Of a stretch of 64,000 nucleotides of DNA, positions 1 to 8,038 are shown one piece after another; positions within the stretch are counted from its first letter, which is position 1; every line of letters begins with the position of its first letter. The DNA is from VAZQ01 sp036557665 (GTDB taxonomy: Bacteria > Pseudomonadota > Alphaproteobacteria > Rhizobiales > Xanthobacteraceae), in assembly GCA_036557665.1 (NCBI GenBank), contig DATBHG010000017.1:1-64000 (forward strand), read 5' to 3'. The position numbers were made by a program, and so were the translations under genes. The notes beneath the pieces are model-generated. The model made no database searches and was not told the origin of the DNA. It saw only the letters and a program-made list of their open reading frames with translations.

Positions 1-966
1 TTTCGCGACAACGACTTGGCCGGAGAAATATTTCTTCGCCTCGTCGGCGAAGCGCTGATAGTCGTCGTCGGGGCGAACCGACGGCCCGAAGTGCGTCATC
101 ACGACGGTCTTGATGCCGGCCTTGGCCGCCATCTCACCGACGTCCTTCGGCGACACGTGCTCCTCGTTCATGTGGCGAATCCAGCCCTTCTGCTCGGCCT
201 CGGTCTTCGCCTGCCAGGCCCCCGTGCGCTTGAACACCTCTATGACATCCTCGACCGAGGTCACCTCGGTCACGAGCACATCGGCGCCCTTGGCCAGGGC
301 GCCTACCGTGTCCGACGGACCCGTGTCGCCGGCGAAAAGGAACGTGCGCCCGGGCGTCTCGATCCGATAGGAAAGCGACTTGTACTTGCCGTACGGCGGC
401 GTGCCAGGCTGGAAATTGAAATGCGTATTCTCGGCCGCCGTCACCAGGATATTCGCGTCCTTGTAGATCACGCCCGGGGAGACATCATGACCATGGAAGG
501 TCGCTTCCATCGGCCGCTTCTTGCCTTCCGCCCAGCGGATTTCGGCGTTGGGCGTGAGATATGCCAGAGCTCCTTTGACCAGCGCCTCGACGCCGCCGCC
601 GTAGATGTCGGTCGGCTCGGCACGTTGGTACTCCCACTGGCTCACGAGCAATGTCGCAAGGCCGGCGGTGTGGTCGCTGTGCGGGTGCGTGATGAAAATC
701 TTGCCGACCTTGCGGAAATCGTTACCCGATTGCACGATCCGGCGGGTGACGCCATCGCCCGCATCGATCAGATAGAGCTCGCCGTTGACCACGAGCAGAT
801 TGGAGGATTGCGCGCGATCCTTGGTCGGCAGAGGTCCCCCGCGCGTGCCGAGCGTGATCAGCTTGGTGCCGGAAGTCTGCGGCTTCGGCCCGGACTGCGC
901 AGCCGAGCTGTGCGGCAGCGTCAAGCAAAGCGGTCCAGCAAGCAACAACAGCGGAATCAATTTCAT
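1..966 (-). CDS. Secreted metallo-beta-lactamase-fold hydrolase (3' end outside window)
   Basis: About 322 residues are visible and no stop is reached before base 1. The start is the ATG at 966. An N-terminal hydrophobic stretch ending in SSAAQ is a probable Sec signal peptide, so the protein likely works in the periplasm. The zinc motif HPHSDH lies at about residues 94-99, followed by a downstream THFNF histidine and a GDTGPSD aspartate, as in RNase Z/arylsulfatase-type MBL hydrolases. It begins 36 bases after the permease stop and is probably the last gene of the ABC operon 3662-1. A role in hydrolysing an imported or related ester or lactone is inference. Confidence 0.85.
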   Translation of the reverse strand, partial: MKLIPLLLLAGPLCLTLPHSSAAQSGPKPQTSGTKLITLGTRGGPLPTKDRAQSSNLLVVNGELYLIDAGDGVTRRIVQSGNDFRKVGKIFITHPHSDHTAGLATLLVSQWEYQRAEPTDIYGGGVEALVKGALAYLTPNAEIRWAEGKKRPMEATFHGHDVSPGVIYKDANILVTAAENTHFNFQPGTPPYGKYKSLSYRIETPGRTFLFAGDTGPSDTVGALAKGADVLVTEVTSVEDVIEVFKRTGAWQAKTEAEQKGWIRHMNEEHVSPKDVGEMAAKAGIKTVVMTHFGPSVRPDDDYQRFADEAKKYFSGQVVVAK

Positions 967-1002
967 GGAGGCTCTCTCGTCTTTCTCACTAGCCGGGTCC
1001 TC

Positions 1003-1788
1003 TTAGCAGCGAGCCCGAGCTGCCGGCTCGGCCTGCTCGAGCCGGTGCGAAACGTGCCAGGGGCAAACCAGGCGCTCTGCGACGTCGACCAGGACAAACA
1101 GCGCCGTTCCGACAATGCCGAGCAGCAATATCGCCGCAAACACACGCACCGTCTGGAACATGCCTTGCGACTGCATGATCACAAAGCCCAAGCCCTCCTG
1201 CGACGCTACGAATTCGCCGGCGATCGCGCCGACGAGCGCCAGCGAGATGGCTACTTTCATTCCTGCGAACATGTGCGGCAGGGCGCCCGGCACCCGGATC
1301 TTGAACAGAGTCTGCAGTGCGGAGCTGCGCATCGTCTTCATCAAATCGAGCGCGCCGGGATCGGCCGAGCGCAGCCCGAGCACGGTATCGACAACTATGG
1401 CGAATATCGCGATAAGAAACGAGATGGCGACCTTCGACTTGGCTCCGGTGCCGAGCCAGATGATGAAGAGCGGCGCGAGCGCAATCTTGGGGACGCTGTT
1501 CAGCGAAACGAGCAGGGTGAAGAGCGTGTTCTCCAGCACCTTCGAGTAGGTGATGCCGACTGCGGCAATCACGCCGACCAGCACCGCAAGCCCGAATCCG
1601 AGCATCGTCGTGAACAGCGTATAGCCGCAGTGCCCCAGATACCAGCGCGGCTCGCCCCAGATCTCCGCAAGCACCAGCGAGGGCGCAGGCAGGAAATAGG
1701 TGGGAAGATCGAACAGCCGGCATGCCGCCTCCCAGAACAGCAGAAATCCGGCGATGACCGCAACCGTTCGCAGCGTTTGATTCGACAT
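1003..1788 (-). CDS. ABC transporter permease, nitrate/sulfonate/taurine type
   Basis: A 261-residue integral membrane protein with about six hydrophobic segments, of the BPD_transp_1 (SsuC/TauC) family. The EAA-like cytoplasmic loop lies near residues 155-180 (FKIRVPGALPHMFAGMKVAI). It should form the membrane channel with the ATPase encoded 24 bases upstream and the binding protein further upstream. Gene order is binding protein, ATPase, permease, MBL hydrolase. The ligand cannot be told from sequence; this family imports sulfonates, taurine, nitrate and pyrimidine precursors. Confidence 0.9.
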   Translation of the reverse strand: MSNQTLRTVAVIAGFLLFWEAACRLFDLPTYFLPAPSLVLAEIWGEPRWYLGHCGYTLFTTMLGFGLAVLVGVIAAVGITYSKVLENTLFTLLVSLNSVPKIALAPLFIIWLGTGAKSKVAISFLIAIFAIVVDTVLGLRSADPGALDLMKTMRSSALQTLFKIRVPGALPHMFAGMKVAISLALVGAIAGEFVASQEGLGFVIMQSQGMFQTVRVFAAILLLGIVGTALFVLVDVAERLVCPWHVSHRLEQAEPAARARC

Positions 1789-1812
1789 GCTGTGCCTCGA
1801 GCCTGCGGTCGC

Positions 1813-2646
1813 TCACATGCGTACGCTGCCGCGCATGAGCCCCATCTGCTCGAACAGCAGGCGCGCTCTGCGGCAGAGCCGGGTAAACTCATTGGTCTCG
1901 CGGACGGCGAGATCGCGCGGGCGAGCAAGATCGACGTCCATGACATCGACGATCCGGCCCGGCGAGCGCGACATCACCACCACCCGGTCGGCGAGGAACA
2001 CCGCTTCCGTGATCGAATGGGTGACGAAGACGACCGTCTTGCTGTCTGCCATCCAGATCCGCTGCAGCTCGAGATTGAGCTCGTCCCGCGTCATTGCGTC
2101 AAGCGCGCCGAAGGGCTCGTCCATCAGCAGGAGAGTCGGGTTGAGCAGCAGTGCGCGGCAGATGGCGACACGCTGCCGCATGCCGCCTGACAGCTCCCAG
2201 GGGTAGCGATGCTCGAACCCGGCAAGCCCCAGCATCGTCAACGATTGCAGCGCGCGCTGCCGCCATTCCCGCAGATCGAGCCGATAGACCTCGACCGGCA
2301 GCAGCACGTTCTGCAATACGGTGCGCCACTCCAGCAGAACGTCGCGCTGGAACACCACCCCCAGATTGTCCGGTGGCCCTGAAACGACTTTCGAGCCGAT
2401 CGAGATGACGCCCGCGCTCGGCTGGTCCAGTCCCGCAAGGCAGCGCAAAAGGGTCGTCTTGCCGCATCCGCTCGGCCCAAGAATGCTGATGAACTCGCAG
2501 GCGCCGATCGCAAGATCGATATCGTCGAGCGCAGACACGTCGCCGCGCACCGAAGCATAGGTCTTAGCGACGTTCTTGATTTCGAGAAACGGCTGTCCTT
2601 TGCTTGCAGCCGGCGCCGCGCGCGATGCGCCGTGCGCGACGTTCAT
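1813..2646 (-). CDS. ABC transporter ATP-binding protein, nitrate/sulfonate/taurine type
   Basis: 277 residues. Walker A is GPSGCGKT at about 57-64, the signature is LSGGMRQRV at about 152, and Walker B with the catalytic glutamate is LLLMDEPFGALD at about 175, followed by the H-loop VTHS. This matches SsuB/TauB ATPases. Its ATG overlaps the stop of the binding-protein gene by four bases (ATGA), so the two are translationally coupled. It energises the permease at 1003-1788. The first 18 residues precede the conserved domain, so a slightly later start is possible. Confidence 0.93.
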   Translation of the reverse strand: MNVAHGASRAAPAASKGQPFLEIKNVAKTYASVRGDVSALDDIDLAIGACEFISILGPSGCGKTTLLRCLAGLDQPSAGVISIGSKVVSGPPDNLGVVFQRDVLLEWRTVLQNVLLPVEVYRLDLREWRQRALQSLTMLGLAGFEHRYPWELSGGMRQRVAICRALLLNPTLLLMDEPFGALDAMTRDELNLELQRIWMADSKTVVFVTHSITEAVFLADRVVVMSRSPGRIVDVMDVDLARPRDLAVRETNEFTRLCRRARLLFEQMGLMRGSVRM

Positions 2647-3662
2647 TTGGCGCGACTGATCTGATCGGAGATGAGCTTGTTGGTGTACATGTCCGCGGGT
2701 TTCATGTCTGCCTTGGCCATGCCGACCTCGCGCATGACCCGCAGGGTATTTTGCCAGTCGCTTTCCGCCTGCCAGCCCATCGGCTTGCCTTTGGTCGCAG
2801 GCGTTTCGAAAAGCGGCATGAAGCCCTTCAATTGTGCGAGCATGATTGCTCCGTCGAGCCGCATGCCCGGCCGTTGCGCGAGGATCGCGTCGATCGCCTC
2901 CTGCTCGTGGCCGGCAAAGATATAGACCCAGGTCTTCTGCTGAGCCTCGACAAATCGCTTCAAGATGCTGGATTTGGCATCGACCGTATCCTTGCGGACG
3001 ATGAGCCCATAACCGGGAATGAGGAGACCCACATCGGAAAAGAAGATCGGGCGCGAGGGCCGGGCAACGTCGACCTGCGGCTTCGACCAGGCCACCGTCG
3101 TGAGCACGGCATCAGCCGCGCCGGTGACGTAGGTGCTCGTGAGCGCCGTGGTATCGACGTTGATGATGTTGAAATCGCCGCGCGATGTGCCGCCCGCCTT
3201 GAGAAAAGCGTCGAAGAAGGTCGTGGAAGCGGCGCCGGGTGCTGCCGCAATCCGCTTGCCCTTGAGATCGCCGAGCGTTTTCCAGCCGCTGTCCGCCGGC
3301 ACCATGAGCCCGTTGTCGCCTGCCTGCACAAGCCCCATGATCGACGTAACCGGAATGCCGTTGGCGACGGCGGCCGCCATGCTGCTGAGCTGGCCGAAGC
3401 CGATGTCAAGCTGACCCGCTGCCACCTGCTGGACCGTCGTGGTCGAGCCTTTGCCGTCGAGCACATCGACGTCGAGACCCGCCGCCGCAAAAGCACCGTT
3501 CTGTTTCGCAAGCAGCAGGCCCGACACCATCCCGTGCGGCGACCAGTCGGTCGCGACCGTCACGCGGTCAGCTGCCCAAGCCTGCGATCCTGTCAACGGG
3601 ATGACAACTGCGCTCAGGCAACCGGCGAGCAGCACTGTGAGGTGTCGCATGAGCTTCTCCAT
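2643..3662 (-). CDS. ABC transporter substrate-binding protein, NMT1/THI5-like
   Basis: 339 residues with a Sec signal peptide (hydrophobic core LTVLLAGCLSAVVI, probable cleavage after AWA near residue 30). The mature part starts DRVTVATDWSPHG and shows the NMT1/SsuA layout: GLLLAKQNGAF, GQLDIGF, and LGDLKGKRIAAAPG. It is the first gene of the leftward operon and should capture the ligand in the periplasm. An internal ATG at 3650 (MRHLTV) is an equally good start. It is only a distant relative of the second binding protein at 4178, so the two systems probably differ in ligand. Confidence 0.9.
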   Translation of the reverse strand: MEKLMRHLTVLLAGCLSAVVIPLTGSQAWAADRVTVATDWSPHGMVSGLLLAKQNGAFAAAGLDVDVLDGKGSTTTVQQVAAGQLDIGFGQLSSMAAAVANGIPVTSIMGLVQAGDNGLMVPADSGWKTLGDLKGKRIAAAPGAASTTFFDAFLKAGGTSRGDFNIINVDTTALTSTYVTGAADAVLTTVAWSKPQVDVARPSRPIFFSDVGLLIPGYGLIVRKDTVDAKSSILKRFVEAQQKTWVYIFAGHEQEAIDAILAQRPGMRLDGAIMLAQLKGFMPLFETPATKGKPMGWQAESDWQNTLRVMREVGMAKADMKPADMYTNKLISDQISRAK

Positions 3663-4177
3663 CAGAAAGCGGGCCGCTTACCCTTCGCTCGCGCCCTGCA
3701 GCGCCGCCGGCAGGAGTGGTGCGATCGCGCCGCATGATCGATCGAATGACGTCCGATCCTCACGAGCCAGGGACCTGACGTCAGCATATCCAATCCGCAG
3801 GAATTAGTCAGCCGGCTCCGCTCCCGCTCAAAGACAGCGGCGCGTGACCGCTCGACACGGCGTCCGCGGCACCTCGGCATAAACGCTTGCCGATGCGGAA
3901 CCTGAAGCCTCGCAGGTACCAGCCGGCAGCAAGCTGGATATTCCTTACTTCTATCATCTCATCGAACGCGCGAGGGAGGGGCCGGAGCATTGTGCTTCCG
4001 GCCGCCCTTTCGAGCGATCCGCATGCTTAACCGATCGCAATCGCGGGATCTGTGCGATCGACGCGGAGCAGCCCGTTACTCGCCTTGACAGGCATTTTCG
4101 CAGCGCTCCACAATGTGTTTGCTCAGGCGCGGTCTGCATGCGTTCGCGACCCCGCCGGACGTGCAAAGGAAACAGCC
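3663..4177. promoter_or_regulatory. Divergent intergenic region between two ABC importer operons
   Basis: 515 bases without a convincing gene, lying between two outward-facing transporter operons, so it must hold both promoters. A GC-rich interrupted inverted repeat (GGCCGGAGCA and TGCTTCCGGCC) sits at about 3980-4003. It could be an operator or an RNA hairpin. No clear -35/-10 pair or known regulator site was recognised, and no regulator gene lies next to it. Confidence 0.45.
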
Positions 4178-5158
4178 ATGCAAATGGGATACCGTGCAGC
4201 GGTCACGCATTGGATCGGGGTGTTGGCGCTCGTCTTGCTGTGCGCGACCGGGACGCCGCAGGCCCGCGCTGACGACATTGTCCGGGTCGCGGTCGGGGTC
4301 GACCCGGTCTACACGCCGTGGTGGATCGCACAGGAAAAAGGCTTCTACCAGAAGCACGGCATCAAGGCCGAGATCACCCAGTTCTCCGGCGGTCCGGCGC
4401 TGGCCGACGCCACGATGGCGGGCGAGACGGACATCAGCTCATCCGGAACCGCGACGTGGATGCCGAGGATCGTGCGGGGCTCGATGGTCGTGCTCGGGAC
4501 CATGGCCACTTCCACCAAGGCCTACGGGATGGCCGCGCTTTCCCGCATCAAGTCGCTGGAGGACCTCAAGGGCAAGAAGGTCGGCACCGTCGGCGGAAGC
4601 TCGACCGATTATCTCTGGCATCTCGTGGCCAGGAAGCTCGATGCTCCGGACACGGCATTCGAGCTGGTGTCAATTCAGCCGCCCGAGCTCATTCCCTCGC
4701 TCGATCGCGGCGACGTGGATGCGTTTTTCTGCTGGGAGCCCTGGCCTGCACGCGCAGTCGAGATATCCGGCAAGGAGAAGGTGCACATCCAGGCCACCAG
4801 CGGCGACGTCGGCTATCTCCTCAATTTCATCGTGGCCGCCAACAAGAAATTCGTCGAGGCGAAGCCGGATGCCACCGTGCGCGTCCTCGCGGCGTTGAAG
4901 GATGCAATCGAGTTTCAGAACAGCAATGCCGCCGAGGCCGTGCGGGTCGGCGCCGAGAGCAACAAGCTCAAGCCCGAAATGTCGGCCTTCGTTCTCGGAC
5001 TTTACAAGTTCTCCCTCGGGCAGTCGCCCGGAATGGAGACCGCGGCCAAGACCGAGGAGGCGTGGCTGCGCGGCAAGGAACGGCTCAAGGGCGAGCCGAT
5101 CGACTGGAGCAAGACCATCGATCTGCAGTATCTCAATCGTGCCATGGCCACGAGATAG
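4178..5158 (+). CDS. ABC transporter substrate-binding protein, NitT/TauT type
   Basis: 326 residues. I chose the ATG at 4178 because AAAGGA lies eight bases upstream and a clean Sec signal peptide follows (hydrophobic core IGVLALVLLCATG, cleavage near ARA-DD). The same frame stays open upstream to 4052 but without a signal-like start. The mature protein has VYTPWWIAQEKGFY, GETDISSSGTATW and LEDLKGKKVGTVGG, typical of SsuA/TauA-like periplasmic receptors. First gene of a rightward operon that leads into a thiamine-diphosphate decarboxylase and a flavoprotein; the ligand is probably their substrate or a precursor (inference). Confidence 0.9.
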   Translation: MQMGYRAAVTHWIGVLALVLLCATGTPQARADDIVRVAVGVDPVYTPWWIAQEKGFYQKHGIKAEITQFSGGPALADATMAGETDISSSGTATWMPRIVRGSMVVLGTMATSTKAYGMAALSRIKSLEDLKGKKVGTVGGSSTDYLWHLVARKLDAPDTAFELVSIQPPELIPSLDRGDVDAFFCWEPWPARAVEISGKEKVHIQATSGDVGYLLNFIVAANKKFVEAKPDATVRVLAALKDAIEFQNSNAAEAVRVGAESNKLKPEMSAFVLGLYKFSLGQSPGMETAAKTEEAWLRGKERLKGEPIDWSKTIDLQYLNRAMATR

Positions 5159-5187
5159 CCGGCCCGCCTGTACCCGAGGCAAGTGCA

Positions 5188-6006
5188 TTGCCGTTGCCGG
5201 ATGTCGAGGTACGCAGCGCGGGTCGCACATTCACCAAAGGAGCCGGATCTGAACGTGGCCGCGAGTATGTTGCGCTCGCCGATGTAAGCTTCTCCATCCC
5301 TCCAGGAGAATTTCTTTGTCTGCTCGGCCCGAGCGGCTGCGGCAAGTCCACGCTGTTGCGCATGATCGCCGGTTTTCTGCCGCCGTCTACCGGGGAGATC
5401 CTCGTCCGAGGCGACAGGGTGAAGGGACCGGGAAGGGACCGGGCGGTGGTGTTTCAGGGCGATGCGGCGCTGTTCAACTGGCTCACCACCGAGGAGAACG
5501 TCGAATTCGGCCTGCGCATGCGCGGACTTCCCTTGGCCGAGCGCCGCCGCACCGTGCTCGACAATATCCGGCTGGTCGGCCTCGAGGGATTCGAGCACTA
5601 TCATCCCAATCAGCTCTCCGGCGGCATGCGCCAGCGGGTGCAAATCGCGCGCGTGCTCGCCAACGACCCCGCCATTCTCCTGATGGACGAGCCGTTCGGC
5701 GCGCTGGATGCGCAGACGCGCGGCATCATGCAGCAGGAGCTCTCGGGCATCTGGAGCTCGCGCCGCAAGACAGTGCTGTTCATCACCCATGACATCGAGG
5801 AATCGCTGCTGCTGGGCGACCGCATCGCCATCATGACGGCGGGACCCGGCGCGACGATCAAGAAGGTGCTTCCGGTGCCGCTCGCGCGACCGCGGGAATT
5901 CGGCGGCGAGCTCCTGCGGCTGCGCCGGGAGATCAAGGCGGCGATCGAGGAGGAGGTCATGAAATCCATGAAGCAGGTGAGCCATGCAAACAGCTCTGGC
6001 ACTTGA
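5188..6006 (+). CDS. ABC transporter ATP-binding protein, NitT/TauT type (TTG start)
   Basis: About 272 residues from a TTG at 5188. No in-frame ATG or GTG precedes the conserved domain, while GAGG lies eight bases before this TTG, so I take it as the start (a second TTG at 5194 is the alternative). Walker A is GPSGCGKST at about 47-55, then LSGGMRQRVQIARV, LLMDEPFGALDAQT and ITHDIEES. It lies 29 bases after the binding-protein gene and its end overlaps the permease start by 23 bases. Confidence 0.88.
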   Translation: MPLPDVEVRSAGRTFTKGAGSERGREYVALADVSFSIPPGEFLCLLGPSGCGKSTLLRMIAGFLPPSTGEILVRGDRVKGPGRDRAVVFQGDAALFNWLTTEENVEFGLRMRGLPLAERRRTVLDNIRLVGLEGFEHYHPNQLSGGMRQRVQIARVLANDPAILLMDEPFGALDAQTRGIMQQELSGIWSSRRKTVLFITHDIEESLLLGDRIAIMTAGPGATIKKVLPVPLARPREFGGELLRLRREIKAAIEEEVMKSMKQVSHANSSGT

Positions 6007-6796
6007 AGCCGGCGCGCGCTGGCGGCGCAACCGGAGCAACGAGGCCATGCGCCGGAGCGCGATCTTTGCGGCGTCGCTCGTGTGCGCACTGGCGGTGTGG
6101 ACGCTGCTCGCCTGGTGGGTAGCCAAGCCGGCGTTCCTGCCGTCGCCGGTGAGGACCTTCGAGGGTGCGGTGGAGCTGGTGAGGAACGGGGACCTCCAGG
6201 TCGACGTCGCCGCGAGCTTCGCGCGCATCATCATCGGCTTCGCCCTGGGGACCCTGATCGGAATCCCTCTCGGCTTGCTGATGGGAATGAGCCCGCTGGT
6301 GCGCACGTTCATGGACCCTTATGTGGAGTTTTTTCGCTTCATCCCGCCGATCGCGTTCGTCTCTCTTGCCGTGATCTGGTTCGGGCTGGGGGAGACCTCG
6401 AAGATCGTGCTGATCATCTACACCACGTTGTTCATGGTGGCGATCAACACGATGATCGGCGTGCTCGGGGTCGAGCCGGACAAGCGCTTTGCCGCCTTGT
6501 GCCTGGGCGCCAACGAGCGACAGGTGTTCGTTCACGTCGTCATTCCCGCCGTAGTTCCCAACATCGTCACCGGCATGAAGATCGCAATGGGCAACAGCTT
6601 CATGACCGTGGTTTCCGCCGAGATGGTTGCCGCGAAGTCGGGCGTCGGCTTTCTCATCTTCAACTCGCGGCTGTTCCTGCTCACGGAATGGATCTTCGTC
6701 GGCATCATCACGCTGGGCGTCATGGGGTTCATCACCGACCGTGCGCTGCGCATCCTGGCCGCAACGCTGCTCAAGCGCTATGATGTGAGAGTGTAG
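5984..6796 (+). CDS. ABC transporter permease, NitT/TauT type
   Basis: 270 residues with an N-terminal cytoplasmic stretch and about six membrane spans, BPD_transp_1 family. The EAA-like loop is seen in LCLGANERQVFVHVVIPAVV (about residues 165-185), followed by the conserved MKIAMGNSFMTVVSAEMVAA segment. The ATG at 5984 lies inside the ATPase gene and overlaps it by 23 bases, with AGGTGA just upstream, which implies coupled translation. Completes the second importer. Confidence 0.9.
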   Translation: MQTALALEAGARWRRNRSNEAMRRSAIFAASLVCALAVWTLLAWWVAKPAFLPSPVRTFEGAVELVRNGDLQVDVAASFARIIIGFALGTLIGIPLGLLMGMSPLVRTFMDPYVEFFRFIPPIAFVSLAVIWFGLGETSKIVLIIYTTLFMVAINTMIGVLGVEPDKRFAALCLGANERQVFVHVVIPAVVPNIVTGMKIAMGNSFMTVVSAEMVAAKSGVGFLIFNSRLFLLTEWIFVGIITLGVMGFITDRALRILAATLLKRYDVRV

Positions 6797-6887
6797 AGCA
6801 TCTACCGATGCAATCGGATCGCATTCTATTCGAGCGGAACGCCCTGCAGGCCCCGACTCGGTCAGCATCAAGGGAGGCATTCACCAC

Positions 6888-7391
6888 ATGAAGACCGGCG
6901 CCGACCTGGTAGCTGATGCGCTCGCCGCTGCCGGGATCAACTTCATCTGTACCCTGCCGGATTGGAACATGGCGCGGCTCATCGAGCGCATCGGCCGGGA
7001 GAACAGCTGGATCCACGTGCGGCTCGGGCGGGAGGAGGAAGGGGTCGGCATCTGTGCCGGGGCGTACTTGACCGGCAAGACACCAGCGCTGGTCATGCAG
7101 AACGGCGGGCTTCTCAACAGCGTCAACGGCCTCACCACCACATCGCTGCAGTTCGGCATTCCCACGCTGCTGGTCGTCTATTACGCCGGCGACATCAACA
7201 GCCGGTTCTTCTCGACGGTAGGGGATGTGACCGAGCCGGTGCTCAACGCGCTCGGCATTCGGCATTACGTTTTGCGCGATCGCGGTGCGGTCATGCAGAC
7301 GATCGCCGGCGCGACCGTGCTCACGATGGACTCGCGGCGCCCGGTCGCGGTGCTGCTCAACCGCGATCTCCTGCGCAGCGAAGGAGCCTAG
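6888..7391 (+). CDS. Thiamine-diphosphate decarboxylase, alpha (PYR-domain) subunit, ComD-like
   Basis: 167 residues resembling the alpha subunit of sulfopyruvate decarboxylase and the N-terminal half of phosphonopyruvate decarboxylase. REEEGVGICAGAYLTGK (about residues 45-61) carries the glutamate that activates the cofactor, followed by ALVMQNGGLLNSVNGL. The start has AGGGAGG ten bases upstream. The catalytic half is the next gene, two bases downstream. In this family the enzyme decarboxylates a 2-oxo acid bearing a sulfonate or phosphonate. Which one applies here is not known, but the adjacent sulfonate-type importer fits an organosulfur or similar anionic substrate. Confidence 0.85.
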   Translation: MKTGADLVADALAAAGINFICTLPDWNMARLIERIGRENSWIHVRLGREEEGVGICAGAYLTGKTPALVMQNGGLLNSVNGLTTTSLQFGIPTLLVVYYAGDINSRFFSTVGDVTEPVLNALGIRHYVLRDRGAVMQTIAGATVLTMDSRRPVAVLLNRDLLRSEGA

Positions 7392-7393
7392 CG

Positions 7394-7996
7394 ATGAAGC
7401 GCCTGGATTGTCTCGAGGCGATTGCCGGCAAGGTCGGGGATGCGCTGGTCGTGGGCAGCGCCGGCGGCGCAACCGTGGAATGGTACCATCTGCATCCGAG
7501 CGAGGGCAATTTCAGGAGCCGCACGCTCGGGCTGGCCTCGAGCATCGGCCTCGGCATTGCCTTGGGCCTGCCGCACCGCAAAGTGATCGTGCTCGACGGC
7601 GACGGCTCGCTGCTGATGAATCTCTGCGGCTTGCCTACCGCCGCCTGGGCAGCGCCGCCCAACCTGATCCACATCGTCTTCGATAACGCAGTCTACGAGT
7701 CCTCCGGGTCGAGCCCGACGGCGACCGCGGGGCCGACCGACCTCGTCGCAGTTGCGAAGGCAGCCGGCTTTCCGCGTGCATCCTGGGTCAAGGACGTCGA
7801 TGATTTTGCGACGGCAGTAGCCGATGCCCTCGCCGGCCACGAGCTCACCTTCATCGGCGTCAAGGTCGAGCACGGCATTGTCCCCGGAATCCCGTCGACC
7901 ACGATGGACGACACCGAGAACAAGTACCGCTTCATGCGGCACATCGAGAAGCTCGAGGGGCGCAAGATCTTCGGATCAGGCTACCCCGACCTTTGA
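7394..7996 (+). CDS. Thiamine-diphosphate decarboxylase, beta (PP-domain) subunit, ComE-like
   Basis: 200 residues. The ThDP/Mg2+ motif runs from GDGSLLMNL (about residues 68-76) to FDNAVYESSG. The N-terminal SAGGATVEWYHL and LGLASSIGLGIALGLP match the PP domain of ComE-like and phosphonopyruvate decarboxylases. The ATG follows the alpha-subunit stop by two bases (AAGGAG upstream), so the subunits are co-translated and should assemble as alpha/beta pairs. The short C-terminal tail after VEHGIVPGIPS is ordinary for the family. Confidence 0.85.
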   Translation: MKRLDCLEAIAGKVGDALVVGSAGGATVEWYHLHPSEGNFRSRTLGLASSIGLGIALGLPHRKVIVLDGDGSLLMNLCGLPTAAWAAPPNLIHIVFDNAVYESSGSSPTATAGPTDLVAVAKAAGFPRASWVKDVDDFATAVADALAGHELTFIGVKVEHGIVPGIPSTTMDDTENKYRFMRHIEKLEGRKIFGSGYPDL

Positions 7997-8038
7997 TGAG
8001 GGTGCCGCGGGCTTTGCGCAGCAGGCCGGGATGAATCG

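Noticed and set aside
16..2190. A 724-codon open frame on the plus strand across the first ABC operon
   Set aside because: It lies antisense to three clearly recognisable genes (MBL hydrolase, permease, ATPase), is rich in Arg/His/Gln and matches no family. Long antisense frames are expected at this GC content.
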